Assembly (NCBI GenBank): GCA_002441125.1
Contig: DJVI01000014.1
Location: 1-40,004, forward strand
Direction of reading: 5' to 3'
DNA length: 40,004 nucleotides
Source: Caldifarciminota bacterium UBA6260
GTDB taxonomy: Bacteria; Hydrothermota; 32-111
Part shown: piece after piece, positions 8,018 through 16,640 of the stretch
How positions within the stretch are numbered: the stretch's first letter is position 1
Layout of the letters: each line of letters opens with the position of its first letter
The notes under the pieces: model-generated
What the model was told of the DNA's origin: nothing
What the model saw: the letters and a program-made list of their open reading frames with translations, nothing else
The model's database searches: none
Position numbers and translations under genes: made by a program

Positions 8018-10088
8018 AATATTTTTTGAAATTGGTTTTGAAGAGTTACCTGTATCTGCACTTAAAACTATTGAGAGAGATTTCCCTTTGAAATTAAAAG
8101 ATTTTCTGATCTCTAAAAACATCAAAGATTTCGAAATTAAAATATTCCTTACCCCAAGAAGGTTGGCTTTATTTCTTGAAAATATTCCAAAAGAAACTGA
8201 AAAGAAAGTTAACCTTTTAAAAGGTCCTCAAGAGAAAATCTTTTATAAAGATGGCCAGATAACACAGCTCGGTCTGGGATTTTTAAAATCAAGAAATATC
8301 GAAGAGAAAGATATTTTGGTCAAGGATGGATATATATGGTATAAGAAGGAAGAGGAGGGTGTTGAGGTATGGAAGATTTTCTCTGAAAATATATTCAACA
8401 TTATAAACTCATTGGATTTTGAAAAGAGGATGAGATGGGATAACTCGAAAATAACTTTCCCAAGACCTATAAGATGGGTAACCTCATTTTTTAATAACCA
8501 GCAGATAGAGATTAACATAGGTAACATTCAAAGTGGAAATTATACTTTTGGTAACAGGAATACCGGAAATTTAAAAATACCTATTTTTAACGGTGATGAT
8601 TGGCTTGAAAAGATGAGTGAAAATTATGTTGAGCCATCTTTCGAAAAAAGAAAAGATATGGTAATAAAAGGTATTGAAGATATTGTAAAGGGAACAGATC
8701 TTTTTTTAACCAAGGATGATGAACTACTTGAAGAGGTTACTTACCTTGTTGAGTATCCTGTTGTTTTTAAGGGAGAATTTGAAAAAGAATTTTTGAAACT
8801 TCCCAAAGAGATTATAATAGCAGCACTGAAACAACATCAAAGGTATTTCACCCTTCAAAACGAAAAAGGTGAACTATCTAACTTTTTCATTTTCATTTCA
8901 AATTCACCTTTCGCTCAAAATGATGATATCGTTAACAACAATCAGAGAATAATAAGGTCAAGGCTTGAAGATGCACAATTCTATTTTGAAAATGATATTT
9001 CAAGAAGCATGGAAGATTATGAAAAAAGATTGAAGGATACACTTTTCTGTGAAGGGCTTGGTTCTTTTTATGAAAAAATTGAAAGGAATGTAAAGATAGT
9101 TGAATATCTTTTGGATACTCTCAAATTGGATGATCTAAAAAGTATCGATCTTAGAATGGTTGGTCTTGTAAGCAAGTTTGATATAACTACAGATATGATA
9201 AAGGATGGCAAAGAGTTCACAAAACTACAGGGTATAATAGGTTACCATTATGCTAAAATAAAAGGTTTCGAAGATGATATAGCAAAAGTTTCCTATGAAC
9301 ATTATCTTCCTCTTACAGCATTGGATAAGAATCCGACGACAAAACTTGGTAAAGTTTTTTCAATTGCTGAAAAGGTTGACAATATAGTAGCAGCTTTCGT
9401 TTCAGGTAATAAACCGACTGGAAGTAAGGATATAATGTATGTTAGAAGGGATGCTCTTTCGCTGATTTCCCTTTTGGTTACAGATCAAATATCCCTTTCT
9501 CTTTTTGATACTTTTAAATTTTCAACATCACTTTTAAAGGGTGAGCAGTTTTTTGATGAGATAATAAATTATATAAAAAAGAGGGTTGAGATATTTTTCA
9601 AAGATTATTACAACATAGATTATGATGTTTCAAGGTCATTTTTACAGAATGGGAATGTTGATCCATACGATATAAAGAAAAGATGTGAAAAAGTGATTTC
9701 TTTGAAAAATGATGAAAATTTCAGAATAATGGTTGAAGGGCAAAAAAGGGTTACAAACATATTGAAAGGTGTTGAGAAAATTGAAATGACAGATTTCGAT
9801 TTCGATAACGATTTTGAAAGAAAACTTTTTGAGGATGGAAAGTCAGTCTCAGAGAAAAATAAAAAACTTTTTGATCGGAAAGATTATGATTGTATTTTGA
9901 AAAACCTTCTTTCTCTGAGAGAATCTATAGATAGATTCTTTGATAATGTTCTTGTTAACGATCCTGATGAAAAGAAGAGAAGAAGAAGGTTGGCTCTTCT
10001 CTTTTTTATTAGAAATATTTTCCTTGAATTTTCAGACCTTTCTTTAATAGTTTTCGAACAGATTGAAAACAAAAAGGATGAAGTATGA
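8007..10088 (+). CDS. glyS: Glycyl-tRNA synthetase beta subunit
   Basis: The tRNA-binding partner of GlyQ. The 693-residue protein starts FFEIGFEELPVSAL, matching the family's N-terminus, so the start is the ATG at 8007 inside the glyQ end rather than the upstream in-frame codon at 7962. Other family blocks visible are FPRPIRWV, the EYPVVFKGEFEKEFLKLP segment, ALKQHQRYF and the HD-like region HYLPL with the later ATTKLGK-type stretch. The C-terminal region is the helical anticodon-binding-like domain. The length is standard. The stop TGA overlaps the next ATG (ATGA). Confidence 0.95.
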   Translation: MKNKIFFEIGFEELPVSALKTIERDFPLKLKDFLISKNIKDFEIKIFLTPRRLALFLENIPKETEKKVNLLKGPQEKIFYKDGQITQLGLGFLKSRNIEEKDILVKDGYIWYKKEEEGVEVWKIFSENIFNIINSLDFEKRMRWDNSKITFPRPIRWVTSFFNNQQIEINIGNIQSGNYTFGNRNTGNLKIPIFNGDDWLEKMSENYVEPSFEKRKDMVIKGIEDIVKGTDLFLTKDDELLEEVTYLVEYPVVFKGEFEKEFLKLPKEIIIAALKQHQRYFTLQNEKGELSNFFIFISNSPFAQNDDIVNNNQRIIRSRLEDAQFYFENDISRSMEDYEKRLKDTLFCEGLGSFYEKIERNVKIVEYLLDTLKLDDLKSIDLRMVGLVSKFDITTDMIKDGKEFTKLQGIIGYHYAKIKGFEDDIAKVSYEHYLPLTALDKNPTTKLGKVFSIAEKVDNIVAAFVSGNKPTGSKDIMYVRRDALSLISLLVTDQISLSLFDTFKFSTSLLKGEQFFDEIINYIKKRVEIFFKDYYNIDYDVSRSFLQNGNVDPYDIKKRCEKVISLKNDENFRIMVEGQKRVTNILKGVEKIEMTDFDFDNDFERKLFEDGKSVSEKNKKLFDRKDYDCILKNLLSLRESIDRFFDNVLVNDPDEKKRRRRLALLFFIRNIFLEFSDLSLIVFEQIENKKDEV

Positions 10089-11053
10089 GATTCCCAAGAG
10101 GTAGGGCTCTTCTTGAAAATACAAATATAGAATTTATCAACTTTGATAACATACTTCACGCTGGTAAAAGGGAAAGATCACATAGGATACACGGTTATGT
10201 TTCTTTGATATATCCGCAGGATGTTGATCTTATCTTTCTCTCCTTGGGTGAGCCTATAAATGCTGCAAGATTTTCACAAAACTCAAGAAAGTTGATCTCT
10301 ATAAATGATGTTGTAAAAAGGGTAAAGGAGGCGAATGTTGGAATAATAAACATTTATGAGGTTCCTGAGGAACTCGTTTTACTTATGGTTTCAACTTTCA
10401 CCTTGACCCCAATTTTAAAAGATAAAGATTATACAGAAATTTCAGTTGAGAAAATGGTCGGACAACTTGGTATAGAAAAGTTTTCAGGTTTTCTTGAAAT
10501 AAAGAAAGGAAACGAATATTTTTATTCCATCTTTGAAAAAGGTTTACCAACGAGAGGATATTTTGGAGACAAACTCAATGTTACTATCACCCCATCACTC
10601 CTTTTGCAGATTTTAAAATCAACATCTAAGGATGGTAACAATGTAAAGTTCTCTCTCTTCGATAAACTTCCTGAAAGGATAGAACAGGCTACACCTCCAA
10701 CCATACAACTACTTTTAAAAAGTGTTAACAACATTATAAGAGAGTTCGCTGTTTCTTATGGACCAACATTTGCTAAAAAAGGTGCTCTTATAGCAAAATC
10801 ACATATAGATGAGGATTACAAATTCATGAAAGATATTACAATCTCAGGTATTGAACTTTCGGGTGATGTTCTTGCAACCAAGGACGAGTTTGTGAAAGCT
10901 ATGGCTGAGTTTGTTAACAGATTTATGAAAACTTACGATGTTATTTGTAACGATAAGATAAAAGAGGAGATCTTTAGAAAATCTTTAAAAGATTTCAGAT
11001 TCGCTTTAAAATCTTTAGGATTCTTCAACTATACCATGTTTAAAGATGAGTAA
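10085..11053 (+). CDS. Conserved-looking protein with DUF4388/PATAN-like segment
   Basis: A 322-residue soluble protein that I do not firmly recognise. It has no signal peptide or membrane segment. Residues about 128-165 (FSGFLEIKKGNEYFYSIFEKG, then GLPTRGYF) resemble the DUF4388/PATAN pattern, in which a short beta-rich stretch reads 'local effect on expression of G-x-F' like elements and often sits in response-regulator or GTPase-interaction proteins. The C-terminal 100 residues are predicted helical. The start is fixed by ATGA overlap with glyS and the end overlaps rsmI by 8 bases, so it is part of the same transcript. Function is unknown; a regulatory adaptor is only a guess. Confidence 0.55.
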   Translation: MRFPRGRALLENTNIEFINFDNILHAGKRERSHRIHGYVSLIYPQDVDLIFLSLGEPINAARFSQNSRKLISINDVVKRVKEANVGIINIYEVPEELVLLMVSTFTLTPILKDKDYTEISVEKMVGQLGIEKFSGFLEIKKGNEYFYSIFEKGLPTRGYFGDKLNVTITPSLLLQILKSTSKDGNNVKFSLFDKLPERIEQATPPTIQLLLKSVNNIIREFAVSYGPTFAKKGALIAKSHIDEDYKFMKDITISGIELSGDVLATKDEFVKAMAEFVNRFMKTYDVICNDKIKEEIFRKSLKDFRFALKSLGFFNYTMFKDE

Positions 11054-11723
11054 ACTTTATATCATTCCAAAAGACATAGGAAACATAGATGATATCTCCA
11101 TAAGAATAAAAAAGAGTTTAGAGGGATGTGATTTTATAGTTTGTGAGGATACAAGGGTAACTGGAACATTCATAAAAAAACTTGGAATAGAAAAAAAAGA
11201 ATACATCTCTTTTACAGAATACGATCAGGTTAGAAAAACTCCAATGATTATAAGTAAAATAAAAAATGGTGAAATTTGTGGACTATTGAGTGATTCAGGG
11301 ATGCCTCTCGTTTCAGATCCCGGATTCTATCTTGTAAGGGAAGCTATAAAAGAGGATATAAAAATTATTCCTTTACCTGGTCCTGTAGCTTTCATTACAG
11401 CTCTTGTTGGCTCAGGGCTTCCAACAGATTCTTTTACCTTTTACGGATTTCTTCCAAAGAAAAAGGGTAAAAAGGAAAAGAAATTGAAGGAGGCTTTGTC
11501 AAGGATAGAAACTTCAATATTTTATGAATCACCTTACAGGATTGAAGAGACATTAAAAGATATATACAGTATAGATCCAAAAAGGAATGTCGTTGTAGCA
11601 AGAGAGTTAACAAAAACATTCGAAGAGTTTATAAGGGGTTCTGTAGAAGATGTTTTAAAAAAGGATTGGGTAAAAAAAGGAGAAATGGTTCTTATCATCG
11701 AAGGGGATAAAAATGGTAAATGA
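11046..11723 (+). CDS. rsmI: 16S rRNA (cytidine-1402-2'-O)-methyltransferase RsmI (divergent N-terminus)
   Basis: Methylates the 2'-OH of C1402 in the 16S rRNA decoding centre using SAM. The 225-residue tetrapyrrole-methylase-fold protein shows EDTRVTG, LLSDSGMPLVSDPGF, PLPGPVAFITALVGSGLPT and FYGFLPKKKGKK, all matching RsmI blocks in order, then YESPYRIEETL and VARELTKTFEEF. The usual ATPIGN near the start is replaced here by IPKDIGN. The protein is slightly shorter than the typical 270-290 residues because it lacks the extra C-terminal domain. It overlaps its neighbours on both sides. Confidence 0.88.
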   Translation: MSKLYIIPKDIGNIDDISIRIKKSLEGCDFIVCEDTRVTGTFIKKLGIEKKEYISFTEYDQVRKTPMIISKIKNGEICGLLSDSGMPLVSDPGFYLVREAIKEDIKIIPLPGPVAFITALVGSGLPTDSFTFYGFLPKKKGKKEKKLKEALSRIETSIFYESPYRIEETLKDIYSIDPKRNVVVARELTKTFEEFIRGSVEDVLKKDWVKKGEMVLIIEGDKNGK

Positions 11724-12306
11724 TAGAATAAAAAATCTTTTCAGATCTTTCTTTAATCCTATAGTGAACATTTTTATACTTTTAAAAATACATCCTAATT
11801 TTTTAACTATTACAGGTTCTTTAATATCTCTTTTTGCAGGTATTCTTTATGCTAAAGGTTTTTTTGTATATGGTGGTTTAGTTCTTCTTTTTGGTTCTTT
11901 GTATGATACTTTTGATGGAATGGTTGCAAGAAAAACAAATAAGGTTAGTGATTTTGGAGCTTTTCTTGATTCAACTCTCGACAGATTCAACGAGTTTTTC
12001 GTTCTAACTGGGATTTTAATATTTTTTTATAAAAAGGGAATGGAGATCTATTCACTTGTAACTATTTTTGCTATCTTCTCTTCTATTATGGTAAGTTATA
12101 CAAGAGCAAGGGCTGAAGGACTTGGTATAGAATGCAAGAAAGGTTTTATGGGAAGAGTTGAAAGGATGGTGTTTTTAATCATAATTTCTTTTTTACCATT
12201 GAATATTTATAAATTTATGGTATCATTATTTACATTCCTGACTTTTATAACTGTAATTCAAAGAATTTTGATTGTAAAAGCTGGAATAAAAAAGAAGGAG
12301 GTTTAA
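11713..12306 (+). CDS. CDP-alcohol phosphatidyltransferase, probably making an inositol phospholipid
   Basis: A 197-residue integral membrane enzyme with about five to six hydrophobic segments. The full CDP-alcohol phosphotransferase signature is present: Asp65, Asp68-Gly69, Ala72-Arg73, Gly82, Asp86, Asp90. The family replaces CMP of CDP-diacylglycerol or a related donor with an alcohol. Inositol-3-phosphate synthase follows after 4 bases, so the likely acceptor is inositol phosphate, giving phosphatidylinositol phosphate (or the archaeal-type equivalent). There is no fused cytidylyltransferase domain, which argues against the Thermotoga-type di-myo-inositol-phosphate enzyme. Phosphatidylglycerophosphate synthase is the main alternative. 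Overlaps rsmI by 11 bases. Confidence 0.82.
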   Translation: MVNDRIKNLFRSFFNPIVNIFILLKIHPNFLTITGSLISLFAGILYAKGFFVYGGLVLLFGSLYDTFDGMVARKTNKVSDFGAFLDSTLDRFNEFFVLTGILIFFYKKGMEIYSLVTIFAIFSSIMVSYTRARAEGLGIECKKGFMGRVERMVFLIIISFLPLNIYKFMVSLFTFLTFITVIQRILIVKAGIKKKEV

Positions 12307-12310
12307 AAAA

Positions 12311-13402
12311 ATGGCTAAGAAAAGTAAAAAGATAAGGGTCGGGATCATAGGTGTAGGAAACTGCGCCTCATCTCTCGTTCAGGGTGTTGAATTTTATAAG
12401 AATGCGAGAGAGAGTGAAATGATTCCAGGGCTTATGCATGTAAATCTTGGCGGATATCATATCTCTGATGTTGAATTTTCCTGCGCAATCGATATCAACA
12501 AAACTAAAGTGGGAAAAGACCTTTCAGAAGCAATTTTCGCTCACCCAAACAACACATTCAAGTTTACAGATGTTCCCAAATTGGGAGTAAAGGTTGAAAG
12601 GGGAATGACTCATGATGGAATAGGAAAGTATCTCGCAGAAGTAATAGAAAAGGCACCGGGAAAGACTGCTGACATAGTTCAACTTCTTAAAGATACAAAG
12701 ACTGACATGGTTATAAACTATCTTCCTGTTGGAAGTGAAGAAGCTACAAAATGGTATGTTGAACAGGCACTTCAAGCAAAAGTTGGTTTCATCAACGCTA
12801 TACCTGTTTTTATTGCGTCTTCAGATTATTGGGCAAGAAGGTTTAAAGATGCGAATCTCCCTATAATAGGTGATGATATAAAATCACAGGTGGGTGCAAC
12901 GATAACTCATAGAGTTTTGACTTCACTTTTTGTGGATAGGGGAGTTAGACTTGATAGAACTTATCAACTTAACATTGGTGGAAACACAGATTTTTTAAAC
13001 ATGCTTGAAAGGGAAAGACTTGAGAGTAAAAAAATATCAAAGACTCAGGCAGTAACATCTATTCTTCCTTATAAAATTGATGAGGAGAACATCCACATAG
13101 GTCCATCAGATTATGTTGCATGGCTGAAAGATAGAAAATGGTGCTTCTTGAGGATGGAAGGGACAACCTTTGGAGAGGTTCCTTTGAACCTTGAACTTAA
13201 ACTTGAAGTTTGGGATTCTCCAAATTCAGCAGGTGTTATAATAGATGCAATAAGATGTTTGAAACTCGCTCTTGACAATAAACTTTCAGGTCCACAGATA
13301 GAGCCAGCATCATACTTCATGAAATCTCCACCAGTTCAATTCCCTGATTCAATATGCAGAAAGAAGACAGAGGAGTTTATTGCCAAATACGCTCAAAAAT
13401 AG
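12311..13402 (+). CDS. ino1: Inositol-3-phosphate synthase
   Basis: Converts glucose-6-phosphate to 1L-myo-inositol-1-phosphate (1D-3-phosphate) using NAD. The 363-residue protein has the Rossmann motif IGVGNCASSLVQG at the N-terminus, then GLMHVNLGGYHISDVEF, AIFAHPNNT and RGMTHDGIGKY, followed by GDDIKSQVGATITHR and the LNIGGNTDFLNM block. These match the short prokaryotic Ino1 group (as in actinobacteria, Thermotoga and archaea). A strong AGGAGG site precedes the ATG. With the upstream CDP-alcohol phosphatidyltransferase it forms a compact inositol-lipid or inositol-solute module. Confidence 0.93.
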   Translation: MAKKSKKIRVGIIGVGNCASSLVQGVEFYKNARESEMIPGLMHVNLGGYHISDVEFSCAIDINKTKVGKDLSEAIFAHPNNTFKFTDVPKLGVKVERGMTHDGIGKYLAEVIEKAPGKTADIVQLLKDTKTDMVINYLPVGSEEATKWYVEQALQAKVGFINAIPVFIASSDYWARRFKDANLPIIGDDIKSQVGATITHRVLTSLFVDRGVRLDRTYQLNIGGNTDFLNMLERERLESKKISKTQAVTSILPYKIDEENIHIGPSDYVAWLKDRKWCFLRMEGTTFGEVPLNLELKLEVWDSPNSAGVIIDAIRCLKLALDNKLSGPQIEPASYFMKSPPVQFPDSICRKKTEEFIAKYAQK

Positions 13403-13403
13403 T

Positions 13404-14021
13404 ATGGAAGGACTTTTTATCACCTTTGAGGGAGTTGAGGGTTGTGGGAAGACAACTCAGGCGAAATTACTTTATGAGTTCTTAATACAGAAAAATATAG
13501 AATGCGTCCTGACCCATGAACCGGGCGGGACGCGTATTTCTGAAAAGATCAGGGAAATTTTGCTTGACAAGGAAAATGGTGAGATGGTTTACCTAACAGA
13601 ACTGTTTTTATATCTTGCAAGTAGATCCCAGCATACTTTCGAAAAAATTATACCATCTTTAAAAAGTGGAAAAGTAGTTATATGTGACAGATATTTTGAT
13701 TCAACACTTGCATACCAAGGTGAAGGTAGAAACATTCCAAAGCAGAAGGTAATTGAAATAAACAATTTCGCAACAGGTGGATTGATACCACATCTAACAT
13801 TTTTGATAGATATCGATGTGGAAAAAGGTATAGAGAGGGTTAAGGAGAGAAAAGGATTCGATAGGATGGAGAGTCAAAATACGGATTTCCATAAAAGAGT
13901 CAGAGGTTCTTTCCTTTCTCTTGCAAGAGAAAATAAGGAGAGATTCAGAATAATAGATGGTTCAAAACCTATAGAACAGATACACAAAGAGATAGTCAAC
14001 ATAGTTTTAAATTTTATTTAG
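13404..14021 (+). CDS. tmk: Thymidylate kinase
   Basis: Phosphorylates dTMP to dTDP. The 205-residue protein begins GLFITFEGVEGCGKTTQ with the P-loop Gly10-Thr18 (GVEGCGKTT). It has HEPGGTRISEKIREILLD, the DRYFDSTLAYQGEGR motif and a later ERKGFDRMES lid-like segment. The ATG at 13404 fits the family N-terminus but has a poor ribosome site. An in-frame TTG at 13380 has AGGAG four bases before it and would add eight residues, overlapping the previous gene; I judge it possible but less likely. Confidence 0.94.
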   Translation: MEGLFITFEGVEGCGKTTQAKLLYEFLIQKNIECVLTHEPGGTRISEKIREILLDKENGEMVYLTELFLYLASRSQHTFEKIIPSLKSGKVVICDRYFDSTLAYQGEGRNIPKQKVIEINNFATGGLIPHLTFLIDIDVEKGIERVKERKGFDRMESQNTDFHKRVRGSFLSLARENKERFRIIDGSKPIEQIHKEIVNIVLNFI

Positions 14022-14030
14022 GAGTTTTCG

Positions 14031-15599
14031 ATGAAAAAAAACATAGTTCTTACTTTACTTATGATATCTATGACACTTTCTGTGATAGGATGGTTTGTGG
14101 TTGCCTATGGTCAGGATAATAAGAATACAACATCTATGAACATATTCTTCAATCCAGAGATGAGGAAATTCGTTCAGATTCTACAGCTCCTTAAAGAGTC
14201 TTACTATAGAGAAGTTTCAGATTCACAACTCCTTGATGAAGCTATAAATGGTATGTTGAAAACTTTGGACCCACATTCTGTTTACATTTACAAAGAGAGT
14301 GACCTCCAGAATTTTTACACTCAGACAACAGGTACTTTTGGTGGAATAGGTTTCAGGGTTGGAGTTAAAGATGGTTTTATTACAGTAATCTCTCCTATAG
14401 AGAATACTCCCGCATCAAGAGCAGGTATAAAAGCTGGTGATATCATAGTTATGATCGATACGATTTCAACTGATGGAATGGATGTAGATAAGGCTGTATC
14501 TTTGATGAGGGGAAAACCTGGAACAAAAGTTAAATTAAAGATAAACAGGTTTGGTACTTTGATAGATTTTGATATAACAAGGGAAATAATAACGATTAAA
14601 TCTATTCCTTACTATGGAATGATAGATGATTCAGTTGGTTATATAAAACTAACTCAGTTTACCGAAAGAGTTGAGGATGAGTTTTACCAATGTGTTAAAG
14701 ATCTTTTTGAAAAGAGAGGAGCTAAAAAACTTATTGTTGATCTAAGACAGAACCCTGGAGGGCTTTTAAATAGTGCCATATCCATATCAGATATATTTTT
14801 ACCAAAAGGTGCCCAAATAGTTTCAACAAGATCTAAAAATCCATCTATGGATTATGTTTTCAGAGCAACACAACCTATATATAAAGGATTTTTCCCTCTT
14901 GTTATACTTGTTGATGATGGATCGGCAAGTGCTTCAGAAATAGTAGCTGGTGCTTTACAGGATTGGGATAGAGCATTGATTTTGGGAGATACAACTTATG
15001 GTAAAGGTTCAGTCCAATCAGTTATCGATTTTTCAAAAAACGATAAAAAGGATAAAGGGATACTTAAGTTCACAACCGCGAGATATTTTACTCCTTCAGG
15101 GAGATCTATTGATAGAGAGTTGATAAAATATGAAAATTCTCAGATTGATACAAATAAATTCTATACTCTTGGTGAACTGAATAGGGAAGTTTCCGGAGGT
15201 GGAGGAATAATCCCAGATTTTGTTTATCAGGAAAGGTTTTTGTCCAAAGTTGAGATAGATATTTTAACAAAACAGGCTTTGATGGAGTTTGTTTCAAAAT
15301 ATCTATCAAAAAATAAAGTTGGTGAAAATTTTGTTTTAAATTTTGATAAAAAAGTTTTTGATGAATATCTTTCATTCCTTGTTGAAAAGAATGTAAATGT
15401 TGATGATATAAAAAAAGATACTACAGTTTTGAAAAATGTTGAAGATCAACTCTTATACGAATTCGCAAGAGAAATAGGTGGAGAAAATTTGTTCTATAGA
15501 GTATATCTGAAAAAAGATTTTCTTGTAAACAAATCTTTAGATTTTTTAAAAGGCTCAAAGGATATAAAAGATATGTTCTTTAAATTGAATAAGAATTGA
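14031..15599 (+). CDS. C-terminal processing protease, S41 family
   Basis: A 522-residue exported or membrane-anchored serine protease. Residues about 5-27 form a signal or anchor segment. A PDZ domain spans about 100-185 (GTFGGIGF, VISPIENTPASRAGI). The catalytic core holds VDLRQNPGG, then GSASASEI with predicted Ser300, and the general base Lys325 in TTYGKGSVQS, the 25-residue spacing of the Prc/CtpA family. Such enzymes cut the C-termini of envelope proteins. The C-terminal 120 residues form a poorly conserved helical tail. An AGGAG site six bases before the ATG overlaps the tmk stop. Confidence 0.92.
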   Translation: MKKNIVLTLLMISMTLSVIGWFVVAYGQDNKNTTSMNIFFNPEMRKFVQILQLLKESYYREVSDSQLLDEAINGMLKTLDPHSVYIYKESDLQNFYTQTTGTFGGIGFRVGVKDGFITVISPIENTPASRAGIKAGDIIVMIDTISTDGMDVDKAVSLMRGKPGTKVKLKINRFGTLIDFDITREIITIKSIPYYGMIDDSVGYIKLTQFTERVEDEFYQCVKDLFEKRGAKKLIVDLRQNPGGLLNSAISISDIFLPKGAQIVSTRSKNPSMDYVFRATQPIYKGFFPLVILVDDGSASASEIVAGALQDWDRALILGDTTYGKGSVQSVIDFSKNDKKDKGILKFTTARYFTPSGRSIDRELIKYENSQIDTNKFYTLGELNREVSGGGGIIPDFVYQERFLSKVEIDILTKQALMEFVSKYLSKNKVGENFVLNFDKKVFDEYLSFLVEKNVNVDDIKKDTTVLKNVEDQLLYEFAREIGGENLFYRVYLKKDFLVNKSLDFLKGSKDIKDMFFKLNKN

Positions 15600-15603
15600 T
15601 TCG

Positions 15604-16155
15604 ATGGGTATAAGAATATTAGGTGGTTATTTTAAAAATAGGGAACTTTTAAGAAAGGGTGTAAAAAAAGATTTTGTAAGGCCAACAACCGCGATAGTAA
15701 GAAAATCTATTTTTGATAGTCTGAAAGATGTTGAAGGTTTTGTAGTTTTAGATCTTTTTGCAGGTTCTGGAATTTTAGGTCTGGAAGCACTTTCAAGGGG
15801 AGCTTCCAAAGTGATATTCATAGATAAGGACAGGTATCTTATAGAAAATTTAAAAGAGAATCTTAAAAAGTTTGATCTTTTAGAAAAGAGTTTTATTTAC
15901 AACACAGATTTTGAAAAAGCTGTTAGAGTGCTTGAAGAAAAGAATGAAAAATTTGATCTTATTTTTGTTGACCCGCCTTACAGGTTAACAAACATCTATA
16001 AACCTTTGAAACTTTTGAGTGAAAAAAATATTTTAAAAAGGGATGGTTTTGTAGTTAACCTTTCTTATATTGCTGAAGATATAGATGTTGGAAATTTTAA
16101 AATTTTTAAAGAAAAATCTTTTGGAATTACAAAAATTCTTTTTTTAAAGGAGTAG
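15604..16155 (+). CDS. rsmD: 16S rRNA (guanine-966-N2)-methyltransferase RsmD
   Basis: Methylates G966 of 16S rRNA with SAM. The 183-residue Rossmann methyltransferase begins IRILGGYFKNR and has RPTTAIVRKSIFDSL, the SAM-binding VLDLFAGSGILGLEALSRGA, and the catalytic DPPY as Asp123-Tyr126. All match RsmD. It begins 4 bases after the protease stop with a weak ribosome site. It is followed at once by coaD, a pairing seen in many bacteria. Confidence 0.93.
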   Translation: MGIRILGGYFKNRELLRKGVKKDFVRPTTAIVRKSIFDSLKDVEGFVVLDLFAGSGILGLEALSRGASKVIFIDKDRYLIENLKENLKKFDLLEKSFIYNTDFEKAVRVLEEKNEKFDLIFVDPPYRLTNIYKPLKLLSEKNILKRDGFVVNLSYIAEDIDVGNFKIFKEKSFGITKILFLKE

Positions 16156-16157
16156 TG

Positions 16158-16640
16158 ATGAAAGTTATATATCCAGGTACATTTGACCCTATAACAAATG
16201 GACACCTTGATGTTTTGAACAGAGGTATTAAACTTTTTAGTGAAATTACAGTTCTTGTATCTTTTCATCCATGGAAAAAAACTCTTTTTAATATAGATGA
16301 AAGGGTTGAGATTATAAAAGAAGTGGTAAAAGATTTCAAAAATGTCAAGGTCGATAGTTATACAGGTTTACTTGTTGATTATATTAAAAAGAACAATGTG
16401 GATGGAGTTATAAGAGGTTTAAGGGCAGTTTCTGATTTCGAATACGAGTTTCAGATGGCTCTTACTAACAGAGAGTTGAACAAAAATTTTGAAACTATAT
16501 TTTTTATGACTGATATCAAATATATGTACCTTTCAAGCAGTATGGTAAAAGAACTTGCTAAACTCAATGCTGATATAAAAGATATGGTTCCTCCATTTGT
16601 TGAAAAAAAGTTGAAGGAGAAATTCGAAAATGTATTTTGA
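16158..16640 (+). CDS. coaD: Phosphopantetheine adenylyltransferase
   Basis: Joins 4'-phosphopantetheine and ATP to dephospho-CoA, the fourth step of CoA synthesis. The 160-residue protein starts MKVIYPGTFDPITNGHLDV with the nucleotidyltransferase T/HxGH motif. It also has DGVIRGLRAVSDFEYEFQMA and YLSSSMVKELA, the ISSTxVR-like motif. ATG 16158 is preferred over GTG 16155 because AAGGAG at 16147-16152 is five bases away. The enzyme works with panD-derived beta-alanine elsewhere in the window in the same pathway. Confidence 0.96.
   Translation: MKVIYPGTFDPITNGHLDVLNRGIKLFSEITVLVSFHPWKKTLFNIDERVEIIKEVVKDFKNVKVDSYTGLLVDYIKKNNVDGVIRGLRAVSDFEYEFQMALTNRELNKNFETIFFMTDIKYMYLSSSMVKELAKLNADIKDMVPPFVEKKLKEKFENVF

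Noticed and set aside
13380..13403. TTG start for tmk with AGGAG four bases upstream
   Set aside because: Would add eight residues not expected in the family; spacing is short. Kept only as an alternative.
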